From assembly GCA_016858145.1 (NCBI GenBank), contig JAEHOE010000184.1:1-64000 (forward strand): 64,000 bases of DNA. The letters run 5' to 3'. Positions within the stretch are counted from its first letter, which is position 1. The number at the start of each line of letters is the position of its first letter. The notes under the pieces are model-generated. The model was not told where the DNA came from and searched no databases. It saw nothing but the letters and a program-made list of their open reading frames with translations. The stretch is from Edaphochlamys debaryana (taxonomy: Eukaryota > Chlorophyta > Chlorophyceae > Chlamydomonadales). A program made the translations under genes and the position numbers. Shown piece by piece: positions 1 to 12,996 of this stretch.

Positions 1-1085
1 GAGAATTTTGCTCGCACCGTCCCAGCGCCACGACATTATGGTGAGGAGATACGGTGTATCGAGCTGTGCAAAAAGGGGGGCTCAGCCAAGCGTGGGTACG
101 GGAACCCTGGCTTTTGACCTCATCGGGCGGGCCTTCGCCCAGCCCGCGCCAGCAGCTTGAGCTCTCGGTCCATACCTGAGCGCAGCAGAGAGTTCATCTT
201 GACTCGCCCGGCAGGCTGGGCAGCGACCTCGCCGCCAGCTGGGTTGCAATGCAAGTGCTGTTTGGCCCCCCCACCAACTCGAGGGCAGAGCGCACGCCTA
301 CAGCCTTTCTGGAAGAGACAGTACCGCATCTCATGACATCTATAGCCTAGCTGCTTGCTTCCGGGGCCGTTGATTCGCGCGCCATCTCCAAGCTGCCGAG
401 CGGGTTGCGCTTGTGGGCCGCGGGCGCCCCCGGGGCATGGCTGGCTGTTGCTAGGCAGGGGTACGCCCTGGGGCTGAGCCACAGAATAACCCCACATGCC
501 GTGCTGGGGCATGCGTCCTGAGTCGGATACCGGGCCAGGTCGGGGCGGCATCAGCTGCAAGTGGATTTCCCCGTGGTCCAGCACAGGGTGGGGTGCAACT
601 GTAGGGACATAGTTTGCCGGAGTGAATGATTCAGCACCATCGGTCCCCTGCCCGCCCGGCTTCGAAGCCCGCAAAGCCCCTGTTTGCCCACACACACGAT
701 ACCCCTTGGGCCCATCAGGGCATCCGCGACCATCCTCGGGAGCTGGCGGTGCTTGTTCGCGTCGTGCCACATGGCGAGACCCCCGACATGCCGCGCCGGG
801 TTTCACACTTTACCCTGCGTGGCCCGTCACCGCTCTGGCCGCGATGTATACAGTGCTGGTGATGGAGCAGTTCTGGAGGGGTCGCCTGTACGCCGCGAAA
901 CGGTTGCGTCGCGATATCGGACACGAGACATGCTGAATGTGACAGGGCCCGAGCCGCGACTACAGTCAACGACATCGGCGCTTAGCAGGGTATTCATGCT
1001 CTATTGTAATCGACGTGCACCGTGCGGGACGACAGTTCGGCCTCCGACACGGCCTGGCACGAACCAGACCCCCGCCCCCCTCCAC
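1..1085. other. Indel-rich left edge of the satellite array
   Basis: Aligned to the unit at 1907-3808, the first ~1.1 kb has many one-base insertions and deletions, mostly in homopolymers (for example extra C near 27 and near 1073, extra A near 70). From about 1090 onward the unit matches the others. This is the pattern of an unpolished contig end in long-read assembly, not of natural divergence. Frames read in this stretch are unreliable. Confidence 0.75.
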
Positions 1086-4000
1086 AATTGAGTTGTCCCC
1101 CCGAACCCCTGTGGCCTGCCCTTGGCCTCAACTGCGCCTAATCCAAACACAGTATACATAGCTCTCACCCATGTCGCAGGCTCAGGTCGGGCTCTGAGGG
1201 GCGAGCCTCCATGGCGGCCTTGCCTGTCACTGCGGTCCATTCGGCAGTGTCCACCCGGCGATGCACCGTCGAATTCACCCCAGGCGGAAGGACTTGTACG
1301 CCCAGCCGCAGGTAACGAATACAGCAGGTAGAGTGTACTCACTTGAAGCTCGCCGGCCACAGCCCTGCTGTGCTGATCAACTAGTAAACGCCCACACTAG
1401 GGCCAGGCGCCCTCACGTGTGACGGGTGCGGAAGGGACCAATGCCTTCCGCATCTAGCCTGGCTGCCTGAAGCCTGCGCACTGTGGCGCTGCTGAAAGCC
1501 TTGACTGAGTACTTCTGAGTGTGAAGGGGCCAGGGAGGCTGGTATCTCATGGCGGTCAGGTGGCGGGATCAAAGGGAAGCGGGGGTGAAGTGGAAGGACG
1601 TGGGGATTTCCAATGGGCGGAAGTCGTGCACCAGCTGGCGGTTGACGGTTGGGCGGTTGGTGGTTGAAAGGTCAGGGACCCAGGTTTTTACAAAACAGAA
1701 CAGGATGCCTGGCACAGGCTTTCCCATGATGATAGCGACCAGGCAAAGTGCCCGATTGCACCCAATAATCTCCTTCACTTAGGGCAGAAAGTCCCTACGG
1801 CCTCCCCACCCCCCACCGCCCTAGGGCCCAACTACTTGACAATGGCTATGTAACGCGCCCTGTCCCGCCCATCCGCGTGCTCCCTAGCGCAAGCGCGAGC
1901 GGCCATGAGAATGTTTGCTCGCACCGTCCAGCGCCACGACATTATGGTAGAGGAAGATACGGTGTATCGAGCTGTGCAAAAGGGGGGCTCAGCAAGCGTG
2001 GGTACGGGACCCTGGCTTTTGACCTCATCGGGCGGGCCTTCGCCCCAGCCCGCGCCAGCAGCTTGAGCTCTCGGTCAATACCTGAGCGCAGCAGAGAGTT
2101 CATCTTGACTCGCCCGGCAGGCTGGGCAGCGACCTCGCCGCCCAGCTGGGGTTGCATGCAAGTGCTGTTTGTGCCCCCCACCAACTCGAGGGCAGAGCGC
2201 ACGCCTACAGCCTTTCCTGGAAGAGACCAGTACCGCATCTCATGACATCTATAGCCTAGCTGCTTGATTCCGGGGGCCGTTGATTCGCGCGCCATCTCCA
2301 AGCTGCCGAGCGGGTTGCGCTTGTGGGACGCGGGCGCCCCCGGGGCATGGCTGGCTGTTGCTAGGCAGGGGTACGCCCTGGGGCTGAGCCACAGAATAAC
2401 CCACATGCCGTGCTGGGGCAATGCGTCCTGAGTCGGATTACCGGGCCAGGTCGGGGCGGCATCAGCTGCAAGTGGATTCCCCGTGGTCCGCACAGGGTGG
2501 GGTGCAACGTAGGGACATAGTTGCCGGAGTGAAGGATTCAGACCATCGGTCCCCTGGCCCGCCCGGCTTCGAAGCCCGCAAAGCCCCTGTTGCCACAACA
2601 CGAGACCCCTTGGCCACAGGGCATCGCGACCATCCTCGGGAGCTGGCGGTGCTTGTTCGCGTCGTGCCAACATGGCGAGACCCCCGACATGCCGCGCCGG
2701 GTTTCACACTTTACCCTGCGTGGCCCGTCACCGCTCTGGCCGCGATGTATACAGTGCTGGTGATGGAGCAGTTCTGGAGGGGTCGCCTGTACGGCCGCGA
2801 AACGTTGCGTCGCGAGTATCGGACACGAGACATGCTGAATGTGACAGGGCCCGAGCCGCGACTACAGTCAACGACATCGGCGCTTAGCAGGGTATTCATG
2901 CTTCTATTGTAATCGACGTGCACCGTGCGGGACGACAGTTCGGCCTCCGACACGGCCTGGCACGAACCAGACCCCCGCCCCCTCCACAATTGAGTTGTCC
3001 CCCCGAACCCCTGTGGCCTGCCCTTGGCCTCAACTGCGCCTAATCCAAACACAGTATACATAGCTCTCACCCATGTCGCAGGCTCAGGTCGGGCTCTGAG
3101 GGGCGAGCCTCCATGGCGGCCTTGCCTGTCACTGCGGTCCATTCGGCAGTGTCCACCCGGCGATGCACCGTCGAATTCACCCCAGGCGGAAGGACTTGTA
3201 CGCCCAGCCGCAGGTAACGAATACAGCAGGTAGAGTGTACTCACTTGAAGCTCGCCGGCCACAGCCCTGCTGTGCTGATCAACTAGTAAACGCCCACACT
3301 AGGGCCAGGCGCCCTCACGTGTGACGGGTGCGGAAGGGACCAATGCCTTCCGCATCTAGCCTGGCTGCCTGAAGCCTGCGCACTGTGGCGCTGCTGAAAG
3401 CCTTGACTGAGTACTTCTGAGTGTGAAGGGGCCAGGGAGGCTGGTATCTCATGGCGGTCAGGTGGCGGGATCAAAGGGAAGCGGGGGTGAAGTGGAAGGA
3501 CGTGGGGATTTCCAATGGGCGGAAGTCGTGCACCAGCTGGCGGTTGACGGTTGGGCGGTTGGTGGTTGAAAGGTCAGGGACCCAGGTTTTTACAAAACAG
3601 AACAGGATGCCTGGCACAGGCTTTCCCATGATGATAGCGACCAGGCAAAGTGCCCGATTGCACCCAATAATCTCCTTCACTTAGGGCAGAAAGTCCCTAC
3701 GGCCTCCCCACCCCCCACCGCCCTAGGGCCCAACTACTTGACAATGGCTATGTAACGCGCCCTGTCCCGCCCATCCGCGTGCTCCCTAGCGCAAGCGCGA
3801 GCGGCCATGAGAATGTTTGCTCGCACCGTCCAGCGCCACGACATTATGGTAGAGGAAGATACGGTGTATCGAGCTGTGCAAAAGGGGGGCTCAGCAAGCG
3901 TGGGTACGGGACCCTGGCTTTTGACCTCATCGGGCGGGCCTTCGCCCCAGCCCGCGCCAGCAGCTTGAGCTCTCGGTCAATACCTGAGCGCAGCAGAGAG

Positions 4001-7000
4001 TTCATCTTGACTCGCCCGGCAGGCTGGGCAGCGACCTCGCCGCCCAGCTGGGGTTGCATGCAAGTGCTGTTTGTGCCCCCCACCAACTCGAGGGCAGAGC
4101 GCACGCCTACAGCCTTTCCTGGAAGAGACCAGTACCGCATCTCATGACATCTATAGCCTAGCTGCTTGATTCCGGGGGCCGTTGATTCGCGCGCCATCTC
4201 CAAGCTGCCGAGCGGGTTGCGCTTGTGGGACGCGGGCGCCCCCGGGGCATGGCTGGCTGTTGCTAGGCAGGGGTACGCCCTGGGGCTGAGCCACAGAATA
4301 ACCCACATGCCGTGCTGGGGCAATGCGTCCTGAGTCGGATTACCGGGCCAGGTCGGGGCGGCATCAGCTGCAAGTGGATTCCCCGTGGTCCGCACAGGGT
4401 GGGGTGCAACGTAGGGACATAGTTGCCGGAGTGAAGGATTCAGACCATCGGTCCCCTGGCCCGCCCGGCTTCGAAGCCCGCAAAGCCCCTGTTGCCACAA
4501 CACGAGACCCCTTGGCCACAGGGCATCGCGACCATCCTCGGGAGCTGGCGGTGCTTGTTCGCGTCGTGCCAACATGGCGAGACCCCCGACATGCCGCGCC
4601 GGGTTTCACACTTTACCCTGCGTGGCCCGTCACCGCTCTGGCCGCGATGTATACAGTGCTGGTGATGGAGCAGTTCTGGAGGGGTCGCCTGTACGGCCGC
4701 GAAACGTTGCGTCGCGAGTATCGGACACGAGACATGCTGAATGTGACAGGGCCCGAGCCGCGACTACAGTCAACGACATCGGCGCTTAGCAGGGTATTCA
4801 TGCTTCTATTGTAATCGACGTGCACCGTGCGGGACGACAGTTCGGCCTCCGACACGGCCTGGCACGAACCAGACCCCCGCCCCCTCCACAATTGAGTTGT
4901 CCCCCCGAACCCCTGTGGCCTGCCCTTGGCCTCAACTGCGCCTAATCCAAACACAGTATACATAGCTCTCACCCATGTCGCAGGCTCAGGTCGGGCTCTG
5001 AGGGGCGAGCCTCCATGGCGGCCTTGCCTGTCACTGCGGTCCATTCGGCAGTGTCCACCCGGCGATGCACCGTCGAATTCACCCCAGGCGGAAGGACTTG
5101 TACGCCCAGCCGCAGGTAACGAATACAGCAGGTAGAGTGTACTCACTTGAAGCTCGCCGGCCACAGCCCTGCTGTGCTGATCAACTAGTAAACGCCCACA
5201 CTAGGGCCAGGCGCCCTCACGTGTGACGGGTGCGGAAGGGACCAATGCCTTCCGCATCTAGCCTGGCTGCCTGAAGCCTGCGCACTGTGGCGCTGCTGAA
5301 AGCCTTGACTGAGTACTTCTGAGTGTGAAGGGGCCAGGGAGGCTGGTATCTCATGGCGGTCAGGTGGCGGGATCAAAGGGAAGCGGGGGTGAAGTGGAAG
5401 GACGTGGGGATTTCCAATGGGCGGAAGTCGTGCACCAGCTGGCGGTTGACGGTTGGGCGGTTGGTGGTTGAAAGGTCAGGGACCCAGGTTTTTACAAAAC
5501 AGAACAGGATGCCTGGCACAGGCTTTCCCATGATGATAGCGACCAGGCAAAGTGCCCGATTGCACCCAATAATCTCCTTCACTTAGGGCAGAAAGTCCCT
5601 ACGGCCTCCCCACCCCCCACCGCCCTAGGGCCCAACTACTTGACAATGGCTATGTAACGCGCCCTGTCCCGCCCATCCGCGTGCTCCCTAGCGCAAGCGC
5701 GAGCGGCCATGAGAATGTTTGCTCGCACCGTCCAGCGCCACGACATTATGGTAGAGGAAGATACGGTGTATCGAGCTGTGCAAAAGGGGGGCTCAGCAAG
5801 CGTGGGTACGGGACCCTGGCTTTTGACCTCATCGGGCGGGCCTTCGCCCCAGCCCGCGCCAGCAGCTTGAGCTCTCGGTCAATACCTGAGCGCAGCAGAG
5901 AGTTCATCTTGACTCGCCCGGCAGGCTGGGCAGCGACCCTCGCCGCCCAGCTGGGGTTGCATGCAAGTGCTGTTTGTGCCCCCCACCAACTCGAGGGCAG
6001 AGCGCACGCCTACAGCCTTTCCTGGAAGAGACCAGTACCGCATCTCATGACATCTATAGCCTAGCTGCTTGATTCCGGGGGCCGTTGATTCGCGCGCCAT
6101 CTCCAAGCTGCCGAGCGGGTTGCGCTTGTGGGACGCGGGCGCCCCCGGGGCATGGCTGGCTGTTGCTAGGCAGGGGTACGCCCTGGGGCTGAGCCACAGA
6201 ATAACCCACATGCCGTGCTGGGGCAATGCGTCCTGAGTCGGATTACCGGGCCAGGTCGGGGCGGCATCAGCTGCAAGTGGATTCCCCGTGGTCCGCACAG
6301 GGTGGGGTGCAACGTAGGGACATAGTTGCCGGAGTGAAGGATTCAGACCATCGGTCCCCTGGCCCGCCCGGCTTCGAAGCCCGCAAAGCCCCTGTTGCCA
6401 CAACACGAGACCCCTTGGCCACAGGGCATCGCGACCATCCTCGGGAGCTGGCGGTGCTTGTTCGCGTCGTGCCAACATGGCGAGACCCCCGACATGCCGC
6501 GCCGGGTTTCACACTTTACCCTGCGTGGCCCGTCACCGCTCTGGCCGCGATGTATACAGTGCTGGTGATGGAGCAGTTCTGGAGGGGTCGCCTGTACGGC
6601 CGCGAAACGTTGCGTCGCGAGTATCGGACACGAGACATGCTGAATGTGACAGGGCCCGAGCCGCGACTACAGTCAACGACATCGGCGCTTAGCAGGGTAT
6701 TCATGCTTCTATTGTAATCGACGTGCACCGTGCGGGACGACAGTTCGGCCTCCGACACGGCCTGGCACGAACCAGACCCCCGCCCCCTCCACAATTGAGT
6801 TGTCCCCCCGAACCCCTGTGGCCTGCCCTTGGCCTCAACTGCGCCTAATCCAAACACAGTATACATAGCTCTCACCCATGTCGCAGGCTCAGGTCGGGCT
6901 CTGAGGGGCGAGCCTCCATGGCGGCCTTGCCTGTCACTGCGGTCCATTCGGCAGTGTCCACCCGGCGATGCACCGTCGAATTCACCCCAGGCGGAAGGAC

Positions 7001-10000
7001 TTGTACGCCCAGCCGCAGGTAACGAATACAGCAGGTAGAGTGTACTCACTTGAAGCTCGCCGGCCACAGCCCTGCTGTGCTGATCAACTAGTAAACGCCC
7101 ACACTAGGGCCAGGCGCCCTCACGTGTGACGGGTGCGGAAGGGACCAATGCCTTCCGCATCTAGCCTGGCTGCCTGAAGCCTGCGCACTGTGGCGCTGCT
7201 GAAAGCCTTGACTGAGTACTTCTGAGTGTGAAGGGGCCAGGGAGGCTGGTATCTCATGGCGGTCAGGTGGCGGGATCAAAGGGAAGCGGGGGTGAAGTGG
7301 AAGGACGTGGGGATTTCCAATGGGCGGAAGTCGTGCACCAGCTGGCGGTTGACGGTTGGGCGGTTGGTGGTTGAAAGGTCAGGGACCCAGGTTTTTACAA
7401 AACAGAACAGGATGCCTGGCACAGGCTTTCCCATGATGATAGCGACCAGGCAAAGTGCCCGATTGCACCCAATAATCTCCTTCACTTAGGGCAGAAAGTC
7501 CCTACGGCCTCCCCACCCCCCACCGCCCTAGGGCCCAACTACTTGACAATGGCTATGTAACGCGCCCTGTCCCGCCCATCCGCGTGCTCCCTAGCGCAAG
7601 CGCGAGCGGCCATGAGAATGTTTGCTCGCACCGTCCAGCGCCACGACATTATGGTAGAGGAAGATACGGTGTATCGAGCTGTGCAAAAGGGGGGCTCAGC
7701 AAGCGTGGGTACGGGACCCTGGCTTTTGACCTCATCGGGCGGGCCTTCGCCCCAGCCCGCGCCAGCAGCTTGAGCTCTCGGTCAATACCTGAGCGCAGCA
7801 GAGAGTTCATCTTGACTCGCCCGGCAGGCTGGGCAGCGACCTCGCCGCCCAGCTGGGGTTGCATGCAAGTGCTGTTTGTGCCCCCCACCAACTCGAGGGC
7901 AGAGCGCACGCCTACAGCCTTTCCTGGAAGAGACCAGTACCGCATCTCATGACATCTATAGCCTAGCTGCTTGATTCCGGGGGCCGTTGATTCGCGCGCC
8001 ATCTCCAAGCTGCCGAGCGGGTTGCGCTTGTGGGACGCGGGCGCCCCCGGGGCATGGCTGGCTGTTGCTAGGCAGGGGTACGCCCTGGGGCTGAGCCACA
8101 GAATAACCCACATGCCGTGCTGGGGCAATGCGTCCTGAGTCGGATTACCGGGCCAGGTCGGGGCGGCATCAGCTGCAAGTGGATTCCCCGTGGTCCGCAC
8201 AGGGTGGGGTGCAACGTAGGGACATAGTTGCCGGAGTGAAGGATTCAGACCATCGGTCCCCTGGCCCGCCCGGCTTCGAAGCCCGCAAAGCCCCTGTTGC
8301 CACAACACGAGACCCCTTGGCCACAGGGCATCGCGACCATCCTCGGGAGCTGGCGGTGCTTGTTCGCGTCGTGCCAACATGGCGAGACCCCCGACATGCC
8401 GCGCCGGGTTTCACACTTTACCCTGCGTGGCCCGTCACCGCTCTGGCCGCGATGTATACAGTGCTGGTGATGGAGCAGTTCTGGAGGGGTCGCCTGTACG
8501 GCCGCGAAACGTTGCGTCGCGAGTATCGGACACGAGACATGCTGAATGTGACAGGGCCCGAGCCGCGACTACAGTCAACGACATCGGCGCTTAGCAGGGT
8601 ATTCATGCTTCTATTGTAATCGACGTGCACCGTGCGGGACGACAGTTCGGCCTCCGACACGGCCTGGCACGAACCAGACCCCCGCCCCCTCCACAATTGA
8701 GTTGTCCCCCCGAACCCCTGTGGCCTGCCCTTGGCCTCAACTGCGCCTAATCCAAACACAGTATACATAGCTCTCACCCATGTCGCAGGCTCAGGTCGGG
8801 CTCTGAGGGGCGAGCCTCCATGGCGGCCTTGCCTGTCACTGCGGTCCATTCGGCAGTGTCCACCCGGCGATGCACCGTCGAATTCACCCCAGGCGGAAGG
8901 ACTTGTACGCCCAGCCGCAGGTAACGAATACAGCAGGTAGAGTGTACTCACTTGAAGCTCGCCGGCCACAGCCCTGCTGTGCTGATCAACTAGTAAACGC
9001 CCACACTAGGGCCAGGCGCCCTCACGTGTGACGGGTGCGGAAGGGACCAATGCCTTCCGCATCTAGCCTGGCTGCCTGAAGCCTGCGCACTGTGGCGCTG
9101 CTGAAAGCCTTGACTGAGTACTTCTGAGTGTGAAGGGGCCAGGGAGGCTGGTATCTCATGGCGGTCAGGTGGCGGGATCAAAGGGAAGCGGGGGTGAAGT
9201 GGAAGGACGTGGGGATTTCCAATGGGCGGAAGTCGTGCACCAGCTGGCGGTTGACGGTTGGGCGGTTGGTGGTTGAAAGGTCAGGGACCCAGGTTTTTAC
9301 AAAACAGAACAGGATGCCTGGCACAGGCTTTCCCATGATGATAGCGACCAGGCAAAGTGCCCGATTGCACCCAATAATCTCCTTCACTTAGGGCAGAAAG
9401 TCCCTACGGCCTCCCCACCCCCCACCGCCCTAGGGCCCAACTACTTGACAATGGCTATGTAACGCGCCCTGTCCCGCCCATCCGCGTGCTCCCTAGCGCA
9501 AGCGCGAGCGGCCATGAGAATGTTTGCTCGCACCGTCCAGCGCCACGACATTATGGTAGAGGAAGATACGGTGTATCGAGCTGTGCAAAAGGGGGGCTCA
9601 GCAAGCGTGGGTACGGGACCCTGGCTTTTGACCTCATCGGGCGGGCCTTCGCCCCAGCCCGCGCCAGCAGCTTGAGCTCTCGGTCAATACCTGAGCGCAG
9701 CAGAGAGTTCATCTTGACTCGCCCGGCAGGCTGGGCAGCGACCTCGCCGCCCAGCTGGGGTTGCATGCAAGTGCTGTTTGTGCCCCCCACCAACTCGAGG
9801 GCAGAGCGCACGCCTACAGCCTTTCCTGGAAGAGACCAGTACCGCATCTCATGACATCTATAGCCTAGCTGCTTGATTCCGGGGGCCGTTGATTCGCGCG
9901 CCATCTCCAAGCTGCCGAGCGGGTTGCGCTTGTGGGACGCGGGCGCCCCCGGGGCATGGCTGGCTGTTGCTAGGCAGGGGTACGCCCTGGGGCTGAGCCA

Positions 10001-12042
10001 CAGAATAACCCACATGCCGTGCTGGGGCAATGCGTCCTGAGTCGGATTACCGGGCCAGGTCGGGGCGGCATCAGCTGCAAGTGGATTCCCCGTGGTCCGC
10101 ACAGGGTGGGGTGCAACGTAGGGACATAGTTGCCGGAGTGAAGGATTCAGACCATCGGTCCCCTGGCCCGCCCGGCTTCGAAGCCCGCAAAGCCCCTGTT
10201 GCCACAACACGAGACCCCTTGGCCACAGGGCATCGCGACCATCCTCGGGAGCTGGCGGTGCTTGTTCGCGTCGTGCCAACATGGCGAGACCCCCGACATG
10301 CCGCGCCGGGTTTCACACTTTACCCTGCGTGGCCCGTCACCGCTCTGGCCGCGATGTATACAGTGCTGGTGATGGAGCAGTTCTGGAGGGGTCGCCTGTA
10401 CGGCCGCGAAACGTTGCGTCGCGAGTATCGGACACGAGACATGCTGAATGTGACAGGGCCCGAGCCGCGACTACAGTCAACGACATCGGCGCTTAGCAGG
10501 GTATTCATGCTTCTATTGTAATCGACGTGCACCGTGCGGGACGACAGTTCGGCCTCCGACACGGCCTGGCACGAACCAGACCCCCGCCCCCTCCACAATT
10601 GAGTTGTCCCCCCGAACCCCTGTGGCCTGCCCTTGGCCTCAACTGCGCCTAATCCAAACACAGTATACATAGCTCTCACCCATGTCGCAGGCTCAGGTCG
10701 GGCTCTGAGGGGCGAGCCTCCATGGCGGCCTTGCCTGTCACTGCGGTCCATTCGGCAGTGTCCACCCGGCGATGCACCGTCGAATTCACCCCAGGCGGAA
10801 GGACTTGTACGCCCAGCCGCAGGTAACGAATACAGCAGGTAGAGTGTACTCACTTGAAGCTCGCCGGCCACAGCCCTGCTGTGCTGATCAACTAGTAAAC
10901 GCCCACACTAGGGCCAGGCGCCCTCACGTGTGACGGGTGCGGAAGGGACCAATGCCTTCCGCATCTAGCCTGGCTGCCTGAAGCCTGCGCACTGTGGCGC
11001 TGCTGAAAGCCTTGACTGAGTACTTCTGAGTGTGAAGGGGCCAGGGAGGCTGGTATCTCATGGCGGTCAGGTGGCGGGATCAAAGGGAAGCGGGGGTGAA
11101 GTGGAAGGACGTGGGGATTTCCAATGGGCGGAAGTCGTGCACCAGCTGGCGGTTGACGGTTGGGCGGTTGGTGGTTGAAAGGTCAGGGACCCAGGTTTTT
11201 ACAAAACAGAACAGGATGCCTGGCACAGGCTTTCCCATGATGATAGCGACCAGGCAAAGTGCCCGATTGCACCCAATAATCTCCTTCACTTAGGGCAGAA
11301 AGTCCCTACGGCCTCCCCACCCCCCACCGCCCTAGGGCCCAACTACTTGACAATGGCTATGTAACGCGCCCTGTCCCGCCCATCCGCGTGCTCCCTAGCG
11401 CAAGCGCGAGCGGCCATGAGAATGTTTGCTCGCACCGTCCAGCGCCACGACATTATGGTAGAGGAAGATACGGTGTATCGAGCTGTGCAAAAGGGGGGCT
11501 CAGCAAGCGTGGGTACGGGACCCTGGCTTTTGACCTCATCGGGCGGGCCTTCGCCCCAGCCCGCGCCAGCAGCTTGAGCTCTCGGTCAATACCTGAGCGC
11601 AGCAGAGAGTTCATCTTGACTCGCCCGGCAGGCTGGGCAGCGACCTCGCCGCCCAGCTGGGGTTGCATGCAAGTGCTGTTTGTGCCCCCCACCAACTCGA
11701 GGGCAGAGCGCACGCCTACAGCCTTTCCTGGAAGAGACCAGTACCGCATCTCATGACATCTATAGCCTAGCTGCTTGATTCCGGGGGCCGTTGATTCGCG
11801 CGCCATCTCCAAGCTGCCGAGCGGGTTGCGCTTGTGGGACGCGGGCGCCCCCGGGGCATGGCTGGCTGTTGCTAGGCAGGGGTACGCCCTGGGGCTGAGC
11901 CACAGAATAACCCACATGCCGTGCTGGGGCAATGCGTCCTGAGTCGGATTACCGGGCCAGGTCGGGGCGGCATCAGCTGCAAGTGGATTCCCCGTGGTCC
12001 GCACAGGGTGGGGTGCAACGTAGGGACATAGTTGCCGGAGTG
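1..12042. repeat. 1902-bp macrosatellite array, about 6.3 tandem units
   Basis: Head-to-tail units are seen at 1-1906, 1907-3808, 3809-5710, 5711-7613, 7614-9515, 9516-11417 and a partial unit 11418-12042. The period is 1902 bp. The fourth unit is 1903 bp because of one extra C near 5938. Units two to six look essentially identical, which implies recent amplification or strong homogenisation. No known protein domain, tRNA, rRNA or telomere-type repeat (TTTTAGGG) was found in the unit. Open frames of up to 243 codons recur in each unit only because the units are copies. Long tandem repeats of this kind are known from chlorophyte subtelomeres and other heterochromatin, so a subtelomeric or centromere-proximal position is possible but not shown. 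The left end is cut by the window. Confidence 0.95.
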
Positions 12043-12996
12043 CGGACATGAACGCCCATACAGGCCGTGTCCTCAATCACAGCCGCATGCGCCTCAGTAC
12101 ATGTTCAGGTGGCCACCAGCGTCACCCTGGAAGGCCAGCCCCCCTGTGGGCAACACCTGCTGCACCCGCTTCAGGACTCAATTTGCCTTCCCCCCAACCG
12201 CTTCAGGACTCGACGTGCCTTCCCCAAAAACCTTGCACACCGCAGATGCAATGCCAGAGCAGTCGGAGGTCAAGAGCCCAATCCATTCTTGCACCCGATC
12301 AAGCTTCCATCCACCGAGGCGCAGGCTTCCTTCGCCTGTTTCTCTGCCTTGACGAGAGTGGACGCCGCCTCTTGTCCAGCATGCCACCAGCCCCCGCTTC
12401 CCGCAGTCCGTGCACACGTAAAGCCGTCGCCATGTGAACCACCCCAGGCGACAATGCTGGCCCCTGCCTCCGAAGGCAAGTTCAACGTGCAGGCACAGGT
12501 ACTACCCCCGCGAACTCTGCCCTGCAGGACCACCTCACTACCCTGGTCTTATTACGTGAATGTGGGATGAATAGCTGTCGAACAACCAGCCCCGTTATGC
12601 CCAGCATTGGGCTTCAATGGAGCTAAGACTTCAGCAAAGCCCGAAACCCACTCTTTAGGTTCAACAAGTTGCTTGCCTCCCAGTAAGCTAAGCACGACAG
12701 CTAGACGCTCACCGGCAACCGCAGGCAGCAAGCCACACATGCCCGGACGTCCGTTGGCACACATAGGATCTCGCCGCCTCGCCAGCATGAGCACCCCTCA
12801 CGCCTCACCTACTGCAGTTCTCAAGTGCGCCAGCAAGTGTGCAGTGTGCCCGAACGCAAAGTACACCCTAGCTGTGTGCCTTCCCCCTGCCGCTACAGCC
12901 CCGTCGCCCCGCAGCCCTCATCACCGCTGCGTCGCCATCGACCCTGCCCCGCCCGGCCCACATTCAGACGGCCTGACAGCAGGTGGCCAGGAACGC
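12043..12996. other. Non-coding stretch 3' of ATPase gene copy 1
   Basis: This lies between the end of the satellite array and the stop codon of the minus-strand ATPase gene. It holds a short imperfect direct repeat near 12168-12230 (a CGCTTCAGGACTC motif twice). No gene is supported. The overlapping open frames in all phases are of the kind expected at this GC content. It may include the ATPase 3' UTR, though no TGTAA motif is present on the minus strand. Confidence 0.6.

Noticed and set aside
1942..2673. 243-codon minus-strand open frame repeated in each satellite unit
   Set aside because: Repetition only reflects identical units. Overlapping long frames exist in other phases, composition is not domain-like, and a single base insertion in the fourth unit breaks it. 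No evidence for translation.
2421..2912. 163-codon plus-strand open frame in each satellite unit
   Set aside because: It partly overlaps the minus-strand frame above and has no recognisable domain. The indel-ridden first unit lacks it. Treated as chance in GC-rich repeat DNA.
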